From NCBI RefSeq assembly GCF_950295315.1, contig NC_080177.1, positions 78,698,089-78,762,088 of the forward strand: a DNA stretch of 64,000 bases. The letters run 5' to 3'. The notes beneath the pieces are model-generated. The model was not told the DNA's origin, searched no databases, and saw only the letters and a list, made by a program, of their open reading frames with translations. Below are positions 54,430 through 64,000 of the stretch, in pieces (positions within the stretch are counted from its first letter, which is position 1; every line of letters begins with the position of its first letter). This stretch comes from Erinaceus europaeus. Lineage: Eukaryota > Chordata > Mammalia > Eulipotyphla > Erinaceidae. A program made the translations under genes and the position numbers.

Positions 54430-54698
54430 TTCTTTCTTTCTTTCTTTTTCCCTCCAGGGTTATCACTGGGGTGCAGTGCCAGCACTACGAATCCACTGCT
54501 CCTGGAGGTCATTTTTCCTATTTTATTGGATAGGAAAGAGGAGGGGTAGATATATATAGAGAAAGACACCTGCTTCTCCCCTTGACTTGTGAAGCGCCCT
54601 CTGCCCTGCAGGTGGGGAGAGGGAGCTCAAACCCAGATCCTTCTGCAGGTCCTCGAGCTTAGTACTATGTGTACTTAACCGGCTCTGTCATCTGGTTT
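54430..54698 (-). repeat. ERI-type SINE, long form
   Basis: CCCTCCAGGGTTATCACTGGGG ... CACTGCTCCTGGAGGTC, then GATAGGAAAGAGGAGGGG and TGTGAAGCGCCCTCTGCCC. Typical long form in reverse. Confidence 0.9.
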
Positions 54699-54889
54699 CT
54701 TAGATCTACCCTGTTCTAACCTTTCCCTGAGTCCACTCTGAATAAAAATTCTCCCTAATATGTCTTCCTCAATCTCTGGCTGCATTGGCATCACCTTTTT
54801 TTCTGGGTTATTTCCTCCCCCTTTCAAAAACTGCCTATCCTTTATCAATATCCCATCTTAATGTGTAAGTATCGGGTTTTGGTTTTGTT

Positions 54890-55130
54890 TTCCTGAAATT
54901 GGGGCCTCACACATGCATGACTTCACCAACCCCAGGCTGGTTCTTGCATTCTTTTTTTATTTCAGAGAGAAAGAAAAGAGAAGAGAGACATACAGAAAGA
55001 GACAGGCCAGCATCACAGCACTGGAGATTCCCCCTGGGCGCCAGGGTACTCTTCGGTGGTGCTGAGACTCAGTTTGGGGCCTACACACAGCAAGGCATGT
55101 GGCCCACTGGGTGAGCGACCCCCCACCCCC
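54890..55130 (-). repeat. Possible form d SINE, diverged
   Basis: TTTTTATTTCAGAGAGAAAG, CAGCATCACAGCACTGGAG, GAGACTCAGTTTGGGGCC and TGGGTGAGCGACCCCCC suggest an antisense tRNA-headed SINE, but box B is poor. Confidence 0.45.
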
Positions 55131-55134
55131 AGCT

Positions 55135-55480
55135 CCAGCTCCTGCTCTTCTGGCCTGACTTAACTATTTTCTCATCTTACCCACAAGAAGAGCCTTCCCA
55201 GCCTCCCTGCTTCAGACACCTTGTGCGATAATCCAAGTCCCAACACGTGCAGAATACTCACAGAAGTTTCATGCAAAAGAATCATAAAACTTGGAACAGA
55301 CAAAAACTCCAGGTGCATGAGGGCATAGAAATAGCTGTGGTTTTTAGTCACACTAAAGGATGATACAGAACATTCATTCATGACATTCATGTAAAAAAAA
55401 AAATCTTGCCGCATGTAACAATATGGATAAGTCTCAGAAACATTATGTTGAAGGGGAAGGCCTGGAACAGCAGAGTGCTT
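55135..55480. other. Possible old L1 remnant
   Basis: CGTGCAGAATACTCACAGAAG and AATAGCTGTGGTTTTTAG could be a decayed L1 end, but nothing firm is visible. Confidence 0.3.
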
Positions 55481-55484
55481 AGCG

Positions 55485-55690
55485 CTTCCTGTATGGCTTC
55501 AGTCACAGGAGAAAGTAACCAAAGGTTGGTGGATTGAACCAAAGTCAAGGACATTGTGTTCAGGAGGACCTAGGTGGGGGTGGGGGTTAGAGTGTTATGT
55601 GGAAAACTGAGAAATGTTACATGTGTTAAAACTACCGTATTTTATTGTAACTATAAATCACTAATCCCCTCCGTTCATAAAGAAAAGTGA
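55485..55690 (+). mobile_element. L1 3' UTR, 5'-truncated
   Basis: TTGGTGGATTGAACCAAAGTC, GAGTGTTATGTGGAAAACTGAG and TATTTTATTGTAACTATAAATC match the blocks at 7,855-8,020 in order. Confidence 0.8.
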
Positions 55691-55824
55691 AAAGAAAAGT
55701 AAGCCAAGGTGATAGAAGCCAGAATCATGGTTATTAGGGGCGGGGGGATTAGTGACTGGAAAATAGCACTGGGGGCCCTAGCTCAAGTGGTGACATGCCC
55801 TCTAGAGCAAAAGGAATGGTAGAC

Positions 55825-55826
<2 letters not shown>

Positions 55827-55866
<40 letters not shown>
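55827..55866. repeat. (GT)20 microsatellite
   Basis: Uninterrupted GT, followed by irregular GTGTGCACACGTGTGCACATG. Confidence 0.97.
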
Positions 55867-55867
<1 letters not shown>

Positions 55868-55899
55868 GGTGTGTGCACACGTGTGCACATGCATGCGTG

Positions 55900-57175
55900 T
55901 ATGAAAGGTTGATAAGATAAGGTGATCTTTTCAATCTCAAAACAAAATGAAACATCGATTTTTTTCAGTCTCATCAGTTTAAATTCCCAGGCAGATTCAA
56001 TGTTCCCATTAACTCATCACTGTCCAAATCCAGAAGCTGCCTCTCCTCTGCTTCTTCCCCCCTTTCACCTCCACCTGCCAGCATCTGAATTCCCGAAAGG
56101 ACTTTCAGGTTTGCTCCTGGCTCTCACTCACTCGGCAGCACAGAAGGAGCAGAGTCTGGTGAGGTGGTACAGACAGGTCAGTGGAAACAGGGCAAAGAGC
56201 AGCGGGTTCACAGTCAGGTCCTGAGCCACCTTTGTCTGCTGAATGGAGTCCCCACATCCCGTTTTGGTGGCATCTCCCTTGCTCTGAAGGCACAAGAGCG
56301 GTCTGTAGGTCCTCCCCTCAGCAAAGAAAAGTTAGGGAGCAGGAAGCCATTCTCCTCTCTTGTAGAGACTCCTCACGTGGGTGGGTAGCATGCCCTGGCC
56401 CCGTGCTACCCCTCCCTGTCCTGGGTAGAAGAGCCAGAGTATCAGTCACATTCCTGGGTTCATCAAGTAGGTCTCTTCTAAAACGCACACTTCCCCACTG
56501 ATCAGCTGAAAGCCACCAGCGTATCTTACTGCTGAGAAACATTAGACAGATCGTTCTTATCCTTAGAGCTGTGGATTGCAAGATATGTGTCTGGTAACTT
56601 GGAAGCTCGCTATATGGGAGTGGACTGTCTTTGTTATCAAAATAGATAACAAGGAGAGGTCCCCACACAGGATTCCATGTCCTTCCAACTCATCTCAAGA
56701 TAGGGAGGAGGCGTTTTGGAAGGCCATGGGGGGCAGGGGGGAGCAAGACAGGGCATCTCTTTATGATACTCCCTGCCATCAGGACCCTGACACATTCACC
56801 CAAACTCTGCGGGTGAGAGTTCACTCATCTCCAGATTAACAAAGGACGAAGATGAACAATGCCCATCTTCTATCGTCAGGCTCCTCAACTCCTTGTTCTT
56901 CATGGATTGCTCCAGAAAGTGCCCTCTGCCCTGGCACTGAGAGAGCAGCTCTGCAGACACTTATGAAGTGCATGCCAGCCACCAAGCTCTGCCCTGGCAA
57001 CCCAGGAACTCCTCACTGTACCCACCCTGCAGGAACCTCTTTGTCTCTGGAGGAAATCAAATAGTAGACTATCTGCAAAGAGGCCAAGGAGCAGAGCTAC
57101 AAATGGATGGGACTTTAAAAGTAATAGTGTGCTCACAGATATATATGACCTCGATTGTTGTCATTGTTGTTATTG
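55900..57175. other. SINE-free unique interval
   Basis: About 1.3 kb of mixed composition with several short open frames (70-116 codons) on both strands. None matches a protein family I know, and no splice-flanked exon stands out. Confidence 0.45.
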
Positions 57176-57177
57176 TT

Positions 57178-57303
57178 CCTCTTCTTCTTCTTCTTCTTCT
57201 TCTTCTTCTTCTTCTTCTTCTTCTTCTTCTTCTTCATCTTCGTCTTTTTCTCCTCCTCCCCCTCCTCCTCCTCTTTCTCCTTCTTCTTTCTGCTTCTTTT
57301 TTC
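57178..57303. repeat. (CTT)18 microsatellite with pyrimidine-rich extension
   Basis: Eighteen perfect CTT units at 57,181-57,234, then about 65 bp of imperfect CTT/CCT repeats. Nearly pure pyrimidine on the plus strand for about 125 bp. Poly-Leu, poly-Ser and poly-Phe frames are artefacts of it. Confidence 0.97.
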
Positions 57304-57484
57304 TTGTACTGGCATCTTTATCCAGAACACAAGAATTCCAGGTGCATGATAAGAAGATGACAGTAGGAGAGAATGACTTACAGTCCCAGGAGGCCAGAGA
57401 GGAGGACAGTGGGAGGGAGAAGGGAAGAGAGGAGCAGAAAAGTCACCTAGTAAACACACAGTAACTGCAGGATCAAAAAGGTTC

Positions 57485-58015
57485 TTGTTGACTTGGCCTG
57501 GAGTTGGTGGATTGCACCAGAGTAAAGGACCTGGGGCTGGGGGCAGAGAGTGTTCCGGTCCTGGAACATGATGGCAGAAGAGGACCTAGGTGCTTAGAGA
57601 GTTATGTGGAAAACTGAGGGGGCCAGGTGGTGGTGTCCCCGGTTAAGCACACATCATCTAAGCACAAGTATCCAGGTTTGAGCCCCCTGCTCCCCAACTG
57701 TGGGGGTTCCAATTCAAAGGCGGTGAAGCAGGTCTGCAGGTGTCTATCTTTCTCTCTCCTCCTCTATGTCCCCCTCCTCTCTCCATTTCTCTCTGTTCTG
57801 TCCAATAAAATGGGGGGGGGGATGGCCGCCAGAAACAGTGGATTCACAGTGCCGGCACCAAGCCCTAACAGTAACCCTGGAGGCAAAAACTAAAAAAAAA
57901 AAAAAAAATTAAAAGAAAAAGGGAGAGAGAGAAAGCTGAGAATTGTTACCCATGTACAAACTACTGTTTTTTACTGCTGACTAAAAACCATGAATCCTCC
58001 CATAAAGAAAGAAAA
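57485..58015 (+). mobile_element. L1 3' UTR split by a SINE
   Basis: GGCCTGGAGTTGGTGGATTGC, TTCCGGTCCTGGAACATGATGG and TTATGTGGAAAACTGAG precede the SINE. GAGAATTGTTACCCATGTAC and CTACTGTTTTTTACTGC follow it. Confidence 0.82.
57619..57935 (+). repeat. ERI-type SINE, long form, inside L1
   Basis: GGGGCCAGGTGGTGGTGTCCC head, TC stretch, G9, module ATGGCCGCCAGAAACAGTGG ... AACCCTGGAGGC and an A17 tail. Flanks GAAAACTGAG and GAAAGCTGAG are a likely target duplication with one mismatch. Confidence 0.92.
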
Positions 58016-58019
58016 AAAC

Positions 58020-59225
58020 AAGAGGAAAGCAGAGAAGTTCTGCCTGGTGCCCTCCCCAGCACAATGCCTCCTGCCCTCTCTGCAAGAGCCACCTGGCAGT
58101 GTGCACAGACCCTGTGGTATCATCCCCAGAAAACACACCTGCCTGGGCCTGAAGGCTCAGGGAACCAGATCAATTCTTTTCATTTCTGTGTGAAAACTGA
58201 AATGTGTAGCCAGTGCTCCTGTCCCCTCAGGGTGGGAGTGGACCTGACGGGGTGCTCTGTGCACGGAGGATGAGAGGCTGTGGCACTTCCTCTTCCACGT
58301 GGCCTGAACATCCTCTCGAGTCACTTTGTGGATGGAATTCTAGCAGTTGAAGGCGGGTTATCAAAAGGATACAAAAGGGAGAACTGTGAGGTGCTTTGGA
58401 AGAAAGAGTTGCTATTTTACTTTCATTCTCTGGGAACCACAGCTGCAAAAGGAAAAGATGGCATTTATTTAGCGGTCATGTCGAGGGGAGGGGCAATGAG
58501 GTGCCCTGGTAAATTCTGATCCCAAGAATATTGCAGTCATGGAAGATCTGCTTATTTTTTAATAAAATGCATGAAATGGGCTCGAAGCCCAGAGCGGCCC
58601 GTTCAAGTCACGAGGTTAACGGAGGAACAAAAACCATGTCAGATCATGAAGGCTCTTTCTCTCTGGACTTGCCTTGCATTACCCAGCACCCCTGGCAAGT
58701 CTCAAGTCTTAGCATGAAGACAGCATCGTATGCCAACAACACTGGGACGCTGAGGAGAATAATTCTGTCACAGAAGCTTACAATCTAATGTTTATAGTAC
58801 CCCAAATGGTAATTAGACATCCCTCCCCAAGTCTCGAGGGTGTTGTAAGGATAAGATAACGCTGGTAAGATATGTTGGCTTCCTCCTGTGGAAGGCACTT
58901 CTAGCTTCCAGAGAAGAAGAATGATGACATCATCTTAAAAGGATTGCTGAGTGAAGCTGTATGGAAATCTAAAAGAGTTCAAATGCATCCTAAATCATCT
59001 CAGTTCTTGATTTCTGCAAACTAGCACAGCCCATTAGGAAGGGAGTGGAATTGATTTCCTTGGAAACCCCAGCCTGCCAATGAGCCAGCTTCATATTCCA
59101 GAGTCATGGAAATCTTGGTGAAACTTCCCAATGTAAACAAGTTAGGTAGGTCCAGGAGCACATAATGTATCACCTTAGGAAATGGCCAGGAGGCACAGAG
59201 AAGCTCATCTATTCTGCAGTAGAAA
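58020..59225. other. SINE-free unique interval
   Basis: About 1.2 kb with no recognised element. Short open frames on both strands have no recognisable family. Confidence 0.45.
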
Positions 59226-59227
59226 CA

Positions 59228-59425
59228 TGGGATCAAGAGCCCAAATTCGGAGCCAGAGAGCCTGAGTCAGAATCTGTGGAGATACTGGGCAGGTGACCTA
59301 ACTTCTTTATGCCTCATTTGTCCTCTCTGCAAACTAGTTATGATGATAGTAGCTCCCTCATAGGATCATTGTTGGATTAGATGATAAATGGTGCATATGG
59401 CCCATAAACACTGGTTAATAATTCA
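59228..59425 (+). repeat. MIR (ancient mammalian SINE)
   Basis: CGGAGCCAGAGAGCCTGAGTC, GGGCAGGTGACCTAACTTC, TTATGCCTCATTTGTCCTC, ATGATGATAGTAGCTCCCTC and GATGATAAATGGTGC follow the MIR consensus blocks in order over about 190 bp. The best MIR in the window. Confidence 0.85.
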
Positions 59426-59639
59426 TATTTAAATATGAAAGGTCAAACTAATTGAACTCACATTTCATGACTATTATTTAGAGTCTTCCCACTCTATCAC
59501 TAAAGATAACAGCAGTGAAGTCAAGCTGTTCTACCGGGTTATGAAGACTTCCAACAGAAATTAGACAACGGACAAATTTCGCTTCTTTTGCTTCAGAAAG
59601 AGACCCCCCTCCCCTCATTAAATAAAGTCTTTAGTCTTC

Positions 59640-59775
59640 AGTGTGTATTGATTTATTTAATGAGAGGGATAAAACAGAGACAGAGCACTGCTTAATTCTG
59701 GCACATGAACCAGAATTAATAATAATTACTGCATGCCCTGCATGCTGCCCACTAGTCACCTCCCAGGCCGTAACC
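59640..59775 (-). repeat. tRNA-headed SINE, form c/d, truncated
   Basis: TTGATTTATTTAATGAGAGG tail complement, CAGAGCACTGCTTAATTCTGG and a CACCTCCCAGGCCG head end. Confidence 0.6.
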
Positions 59776-59809
59776 CCTGAGATAGTTCAGGTGAGGAGAC
59801 GAGGAACAG

Positions 59810-60116
59810 TTAAGCGAGATCAGCCCAGATGAGAAAGATGAATCCTGGATGATCTCACTCACAGATGGAACTTAAGAAACAAGGACAGAAAGGGAAAACA
59901 CAACGTAAACCTTGGACTGGGGTTTTGGTGTATTGTACCAAAGCAATGGAATCTGGGGAAAGAAAAGGAGAGAGGAACTGTTGGTCTTTGCGGCCCTGGA
60001 ACATCATGGTAGTAGAGTTGAGGAGTGAGTGTATTTATCAGACATCTAACGTGGGGATATGAGAAATTGCAGCTCGGTGTCCACAGAGCTACAAAAAAAA
60101 AAAAAAAAAAAAAAAA
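59810..60116 (+). mobile_element. L1 3' UTR with intact poly-A tail, 5'-truncated
   Basis: GAGATCAGCCCAGATGAG, GATGATCTCACTCACAG, CTTGGACTGGGGTTTTGGTG and CCAAAGCAATGGAATCTGGGG, ending in an A24 tail at 60,093-60,116. The uninterrupted tail suggests a fairly recent insertion. Confidence 0.85.
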
Positions 60117-60119
60117 CTT

Positions 60120-61240
60120 GGAAAAGCCTGTATCACTGCAGGACATCATTTCTTCTAAGTGGGCCTTCGAGCTGGGAAGCAGCAGTCTGCTCCAATAGAA
60201 AGTAGCTGTGAAAAGCTCTGCTTCTATGACAGCACATTCTACCTGAAAGGTTGCAGCAAATGGAGGCTTCTCGTTCCTCTCCAAAACACTGGCCGATGGA
60301 AAAAGAAGAGAGGCAGTAGGTGTGTGTGGGTTCATGCACAACAGCCCCCGTTTCTGGGTCCGTGCTTGAGTGCGCTCAATCCTGTACAAACCACCTTCAG
60401 CTTCTCTTCAGCACGTGCTTGTGGGAGTACACGCGTGTGCCCGCACGTGCATGGATTTATATGTACATGTGTGCACGCCTCCAAATAAAGAGCGTGGCGG
60501 TGGTGCTGAGAACGGTTGGCGCTTTCATGATTTAGAGCTGCGTGCAATCAAAGCTGACAAGCAAGAATTGCCAATATTTCTTTATTTGAAATGCATCGAT
60601 GTAGATAATTCTGATAGAGGTTTGAAAACGTTGGCTCTGCCCAGTTTACTACCATCACTGCTGGAGACAGTGGGCAGTCAGAGACACACATACACACTCA
60701 ATAAACTCACCCAGCTGCTGAGTGCCAGATCCACTGGGGAAAATAAATTTCTTCTTAACATTTCTGAAGCTGATCTTTGAAGACTTTTCTGTACTTATTG
60801 CAGGTACAGTAGCCTGTGCCCTGATCCTTCTCAACAGTAGACCCAGGGCATGGATGTGTCCATGATTTTACTCCCTGGCATAACAAAATTATACATTTTA
60901 TCATTAACTGGGTTAATTAAGCTATAAGAATCAATGTTGGCCAAAATTATTACAGACAGGAAAAAAATGAGATCATGGAATTAAGAGAGATTACACAAAA
61001 CCATTTTCCTTCTGGTTTCATCACCCAACAGTGGTTGAGGTGGTGGCAGTGGGGCTGAGACTAGCTGTCTTCTTGCCTCAAGAAAGTGAGAGAGTCTTGA
61101 AGGTCATTGAACCACAAGAAGGTAGGTTGCTGGGGATCTGATTGTATCTTGATTCAGTCCCATGAATATTAAGGGAGTGCTCTAACACTGGCTGTGTTCA
61201 GTTTTGGTTTTGTACATTAATATATTCTGTATTAAGCCAG
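60120..61240. other. Unique sequence
   Basis: CGTG/CACG-rich alternating words at 60,430-60,480. No element or exon recognised. Confidence 0.45.
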
Positions 61241-61244
61241 AACT

Positions 61245-61600
61245 CCTACCATCTGCACACCATAAGGAATTTTGGTTCATACACCCAGAGAGGAAGATAA
61301 CCAGAGGGCTCTGAACTCCATCAAGACTCAGAGGGAAGAGGAAAAAAGGAAGGACACTTGGAAGTAGCAATAGGTATAGGTGTGACTTAGAAAGGAAGAG
61401 AAGGCAGGATCACAGAAAAATGGACATATATATATATAGTCAACCCATATCTGCAAGCTTGGGAGAACTACTGAAGTTTCCAATGAGGGAGTAGGGGACA
61501 TGGAACTCTGTTTGTGGGGACAGTGTGGAATTATGTCTCTGCTATCCATAATTTTGTAAATCACTAATAAAATAAAGAATAATTTAAAAAATTCTGTATT
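61245..61600 (+). mobile_element. LX subfamily retroposon, older
   Basis: GCCAGAACTCCTACCATCTGC, CATACACCCAGAGAGG and GAGGGCTCTGAACTCC, then the subfamily stretch shared with 37,860-38,020 and an end at ATCACTAATAAAATAAAG. Confidence 0.75.
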
Positions 61601-61611
61601 AAGAAAGCGTT

Positions 61612-61744
61612 TGAGCAGTCCAGGAAGTGGTCCAGTGGAGAAAGCGCTGGACTCTCAAACACAACATCTTGAGTTCAATCCCTGGCATTACTTGTGCCAA
61701 AATGATACTCTGGTTCTCTTTTTCTCATTAATGACTAAGGAAAA
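61612..61744 (+). repeat. tRNA-headed SINE, form c
   Basis: AGTCCAGGAAGTGGTCCAGTGG head, GGACTCTCAAACACAAC, GAGTTCAATCCCTGGC (box B-like), TTCTCATTAATGACTAAGG tail. Confidence 0.85.
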
Positions 61745-61745
61745 T

Positions 61746-62008
61746 TTTTTTTTTTAATTTTTTATTTAAGAAAGGATTAGTGAACAAAAGCATAAGGTAG
61801 GAGGGGTACAACTCCACACAATTCCCACCACCCGATCCCCATAACCCACTCCCTCCCATGGTAGCTTTCCCATTCTCTATCCCTCTGGGAGCATGGACCC
61901 AGGGTCGTTGAGGGTTGCAGAAGGTAGAAGGTCTAGGGAAAGAGAGAGGCAGACTGGGGGTATGGATCGACCAGTCAACGCCCATGTTCAGCGGGGAAGC
62001 AACTACAG
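61746..62008 (-). mobile_element. LX retroposon with 5' inversion
   Basis: 61,746 to about 61,934 is antisense LX 3' UTR, almost identical to 872-1,075. From about 61,935 (AGGGAAAGAGAGAGGCAGAC, GGTATGGATCGACCAGTC, AACGCCCATGTTCAGCGGGG) the sequence is sense LX. The second part normally lies upstream of the first, so this is an inverted 5' segment as in twin priming. AGGAAA-T-rich flanks may be the target duplication. Confidence 0.8.
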
Positions 62009-62009
62009 G

Positions 62010-63972
62010 AAATATTTTTTTAAAAAAACAAAAGAGCTTGATAAAGGTTAGGTACTACTGACTATATAGTAGAAGAGTGATACTCGGGCAGTGCATGCTG
62101 ATATATATATAGCAATTCTAATCACTCTTATTGAAAAGTTTCTAATGGAAAATAAATAACCTCTAAGCTCCTCCTCCCCCAGGAACCTCTCTTACACTAT
62201 TGAGATCTCTTTCCAAAATCCCCACCAGAAACATTCCTACCATTTGGCAACTAACTGGTGGGATAACAACAGGGACAGGTACTGGGCTTCACTTCTGGCT
62301 TTTTCAGATGACACTTTTTTTTTTTTTTAACACATTTGACACTTCTGAATGTCCCCTGGTTTAAGAAGAAGTACAGAAATCAGGGGCCACACAGTGAAGT
62401 CTTAGACCAGAAATCAGTATAACACAAAACCTGTTATCAGTTTTACCTGGTTATAAGTAGCATCCTGAGACCAGGAACTCAGGGAGAGGTGGAAACGGGT
62501 CCACTGCTCTTTTCCTTTAAGCCACTATCCCCAACAAATAAACAAACGTTCTCCCTTAAAAAAGCACCATCAAAAACTCTTGCTTTGAAAATGACTTATT
62601 GATTTGAAATGTGCAAGTCAGTAAGGAACTGCAATAAATTTAATTACTGGACTGAAAGCAGTGCTTAGCATTTCTAACAGTACCTGGAAAAACACTCCCA
62701 AAGTGATTATGAATAAATGCCTGAATAAGAATTAAATTAGTCCAGCTACCAGCCCTCAAAAAATCTCCATGAAAGATTCGCTAGAGAGAATAAAATATTC
62801 TCCAGAAACTGAGAACACTTGACAAGGAAGAAAACAGAATGACATGAGCTTGGGGCAGGGTAGTGGTAGCATCTTCTTCTTCAAAGTATTTTTGCACTGT
62901 GAGAAAACCCCACCCCCTAGTTGTCACCTTTGACCTCAAATCATACGAACAGATCCTGTTTCCACTGATTACACAAACCTTCCTCCATCCTTGGTCTAGT
63001 TCTGCAGTCTGTCACAACTTCCAGTAAAACACGAGACTAGCTAGTGCCAGCACATAATGAGAACTTCCCCGTCCAGAAAACCCGTGAATTGGAGAGCTCC
63101 TGTGTGTGTGTCACAACAGGATTCTTCATCATCTCTCCCATTATCAACCTGCTAGGCACTATTCAAAATCAATATCGACGTAGACGGATACATAAAGAAC
63201 CCCCATAGAGCAAATCACGGAAGTCCTTCGATTTTGACTCTGCTGGGTTTAAAAGTAAGTAATACAGCTGAATAAACTGAAACGTTTAATAGAAACGGAA
63301 ATGTTGAAGGCAGGAAGGTCATGGAAACAGCAGAGAGGAAGAACTTTATTGATTACAATGGGAGAAAAAAAAAGTTATGGTGGGATCTTGGTCTTTTTCA
63401 AAAATGGAGAATTAAAAAAGATTGTTCAGGAAAGACATTTTACAGCCTTCTGATTAGTTATTATTAATTAACTCTTAGGGAATATATGTCCCCTATGAAG
63501 GTTTGGTAAATTCACTCATCTAGAGAGTCTATAAAGAGGGGTTTTCTAGAACATGTGACAAATTTATGTTTCACTGCACTAAGCATAGCTGGAAATGGCT
63601 GGGAAGGTTGCGACTTTCAAATTAACAGCATGTCCACAGAGAAACACGTGTGGATTATAGAGTCCTGGAGACCCAACATGATGAATAGTGATTCTGAGCA
63701 AAAGCAGCCTCAGGAAGAGCCAATGCTGGTGTCTGGCTGCCCAGACTCCTCAAACACCCAGAACATCCTCACACGCTCGCTCTTGTCAGCAGTGTTTTCA
63801 GGAAACCAAAAGGCTGGCACTTGTAAACATGTTGCCTGGCTAGAAGGACACCTGTGTACAAAGCAGTACATTTTGCCAGGACAAACCAACAGACCACAAC
63901 AATGACAAGTGCTTACTAAAGGAAACTCAGCAACAACACCCTTTCATCCTGAGGTAAGAGACAGCTACTGAA
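62010..63972. other. SINE-free unique interval
   Basis: About 2 kb without a recognisable element. T12 at 62,317. A 116-codon open frame at 63,555-63,905 has no recognisable family. Confidence 0.5.
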
Positions 63973-64000
63973 GGCTGGGGAGACAACATAATGGCTATGA
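63973..64000 (+). repeat. tRNA-headed SINE, form d, cut by the window end
   Basis: AAGGCTGGGGAGACAACATAATGG is the form d head as at 6,913. The rest lies outside. Confidence 0.75.

Noticed and set aside
56968..57464. Leu-rich, Ser-rich, Phe-rich and Lys-rich frames in all phases
   Set aside because: They are translations of the (CTT)n tract, not proteins.
58531..58788. 85-codon frame in a SINE-free interval
   Set aside because: No family recognised and no supporting gene structure. Left as unique sequence.
63555..63905. 116-codon frame as a host exon
   Set aside because: No recognisable domain, no codon-usage signal I could judge and no convincing splice sites or poly-A signal. Chance frames of this size are expected in 64 kb.

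Overview
This is vertebrate nuclear DNA, almost certainly from a hedgehog (Erinaceidae, probably Erinaceus). No host protein-coding exon, rRNA or functional tRNA gene is recognisable. Three things support the assignment. (1) Dozens of tRNA-headed SINEs carry a long TC-rich stretch followed by an A-rich AATAAA tail. This is the architecture of the ERI-1/ERI-2 families known only from hedgehogs. (2) A 2.7 kb copy of an Ingi/jockey-like LINE without RNase H matches the Vingi clade, which among mammals has been described only in hedgehogs. (3) L1 ORF2 tails and MIR/L2 relics show a placental-mammal background. I did not run a database search, so family names rest on recognition.

Layout. 1-470: end of a SINE, then a betaretrovirus-type LTR with a primer-binding site. 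470-22,000: unique sequence peppered with SINEs, L1 tails, an internally deleted L1-like element (17,043-17,507) and microsatellites. 22,000-34,300: dense nested SINEs, two convergent L1 tails (29,735-30,745) and a Z-DNA-prone GT/GC tract. 34,300-46,400: sparser SINEs, a CT/CATGTTAA minisatellite and a 19-bp Vingi stub (38,284-38,302). 46,400-51,450: the most interesting stretch, with an L1-like element whose 3' end is tandemly repeated, a 173-bp non-autonomous Vingi inside a SINE, and the inverted Vingi copy. 51,600-64,000: SINEs, L1 3' UTRs, a (CTT)18 tract and two long SINE-free intervals.

Conventions. SINE 'short form' is about 200 bp and ends in CTATCCAATAAATAAA. 'Long form' is about 300-345 bp and adds a CAA-rich linker and/or a 3' module bounded by GCCTCCAGG and CCTGGAGGC. 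'Form c' is a tRNA-headed SINE with the GTGGCACAGTGGATAAAGC head. 'Form d' has the GGGGAGATAGCATAATGG head. 'LX' is my label for an L1-like family known here mainly by a long 3' UTR containing CCATACTCCCAGAGGGATAAAGAATAGG. The mapping of short/long/c/d onto ERI-1 and ERI-2 is not settled here. A '+' SINE has its tRNA head at the lower coordinate.

How the elements relate. SINEs and LX copies have A-rich tails and 8-17 bp target duplications, as expected for mobilisation by L1 machinery. The three Vingi-derived pieces share one 3' terminus (a TAG stop followed by an AAG-repeat tail) and 11-12 bp target duplications, so they look like products of a second reverse-transcription machinery that recognises its own 3' end. 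Every coding remnant seen is broken.
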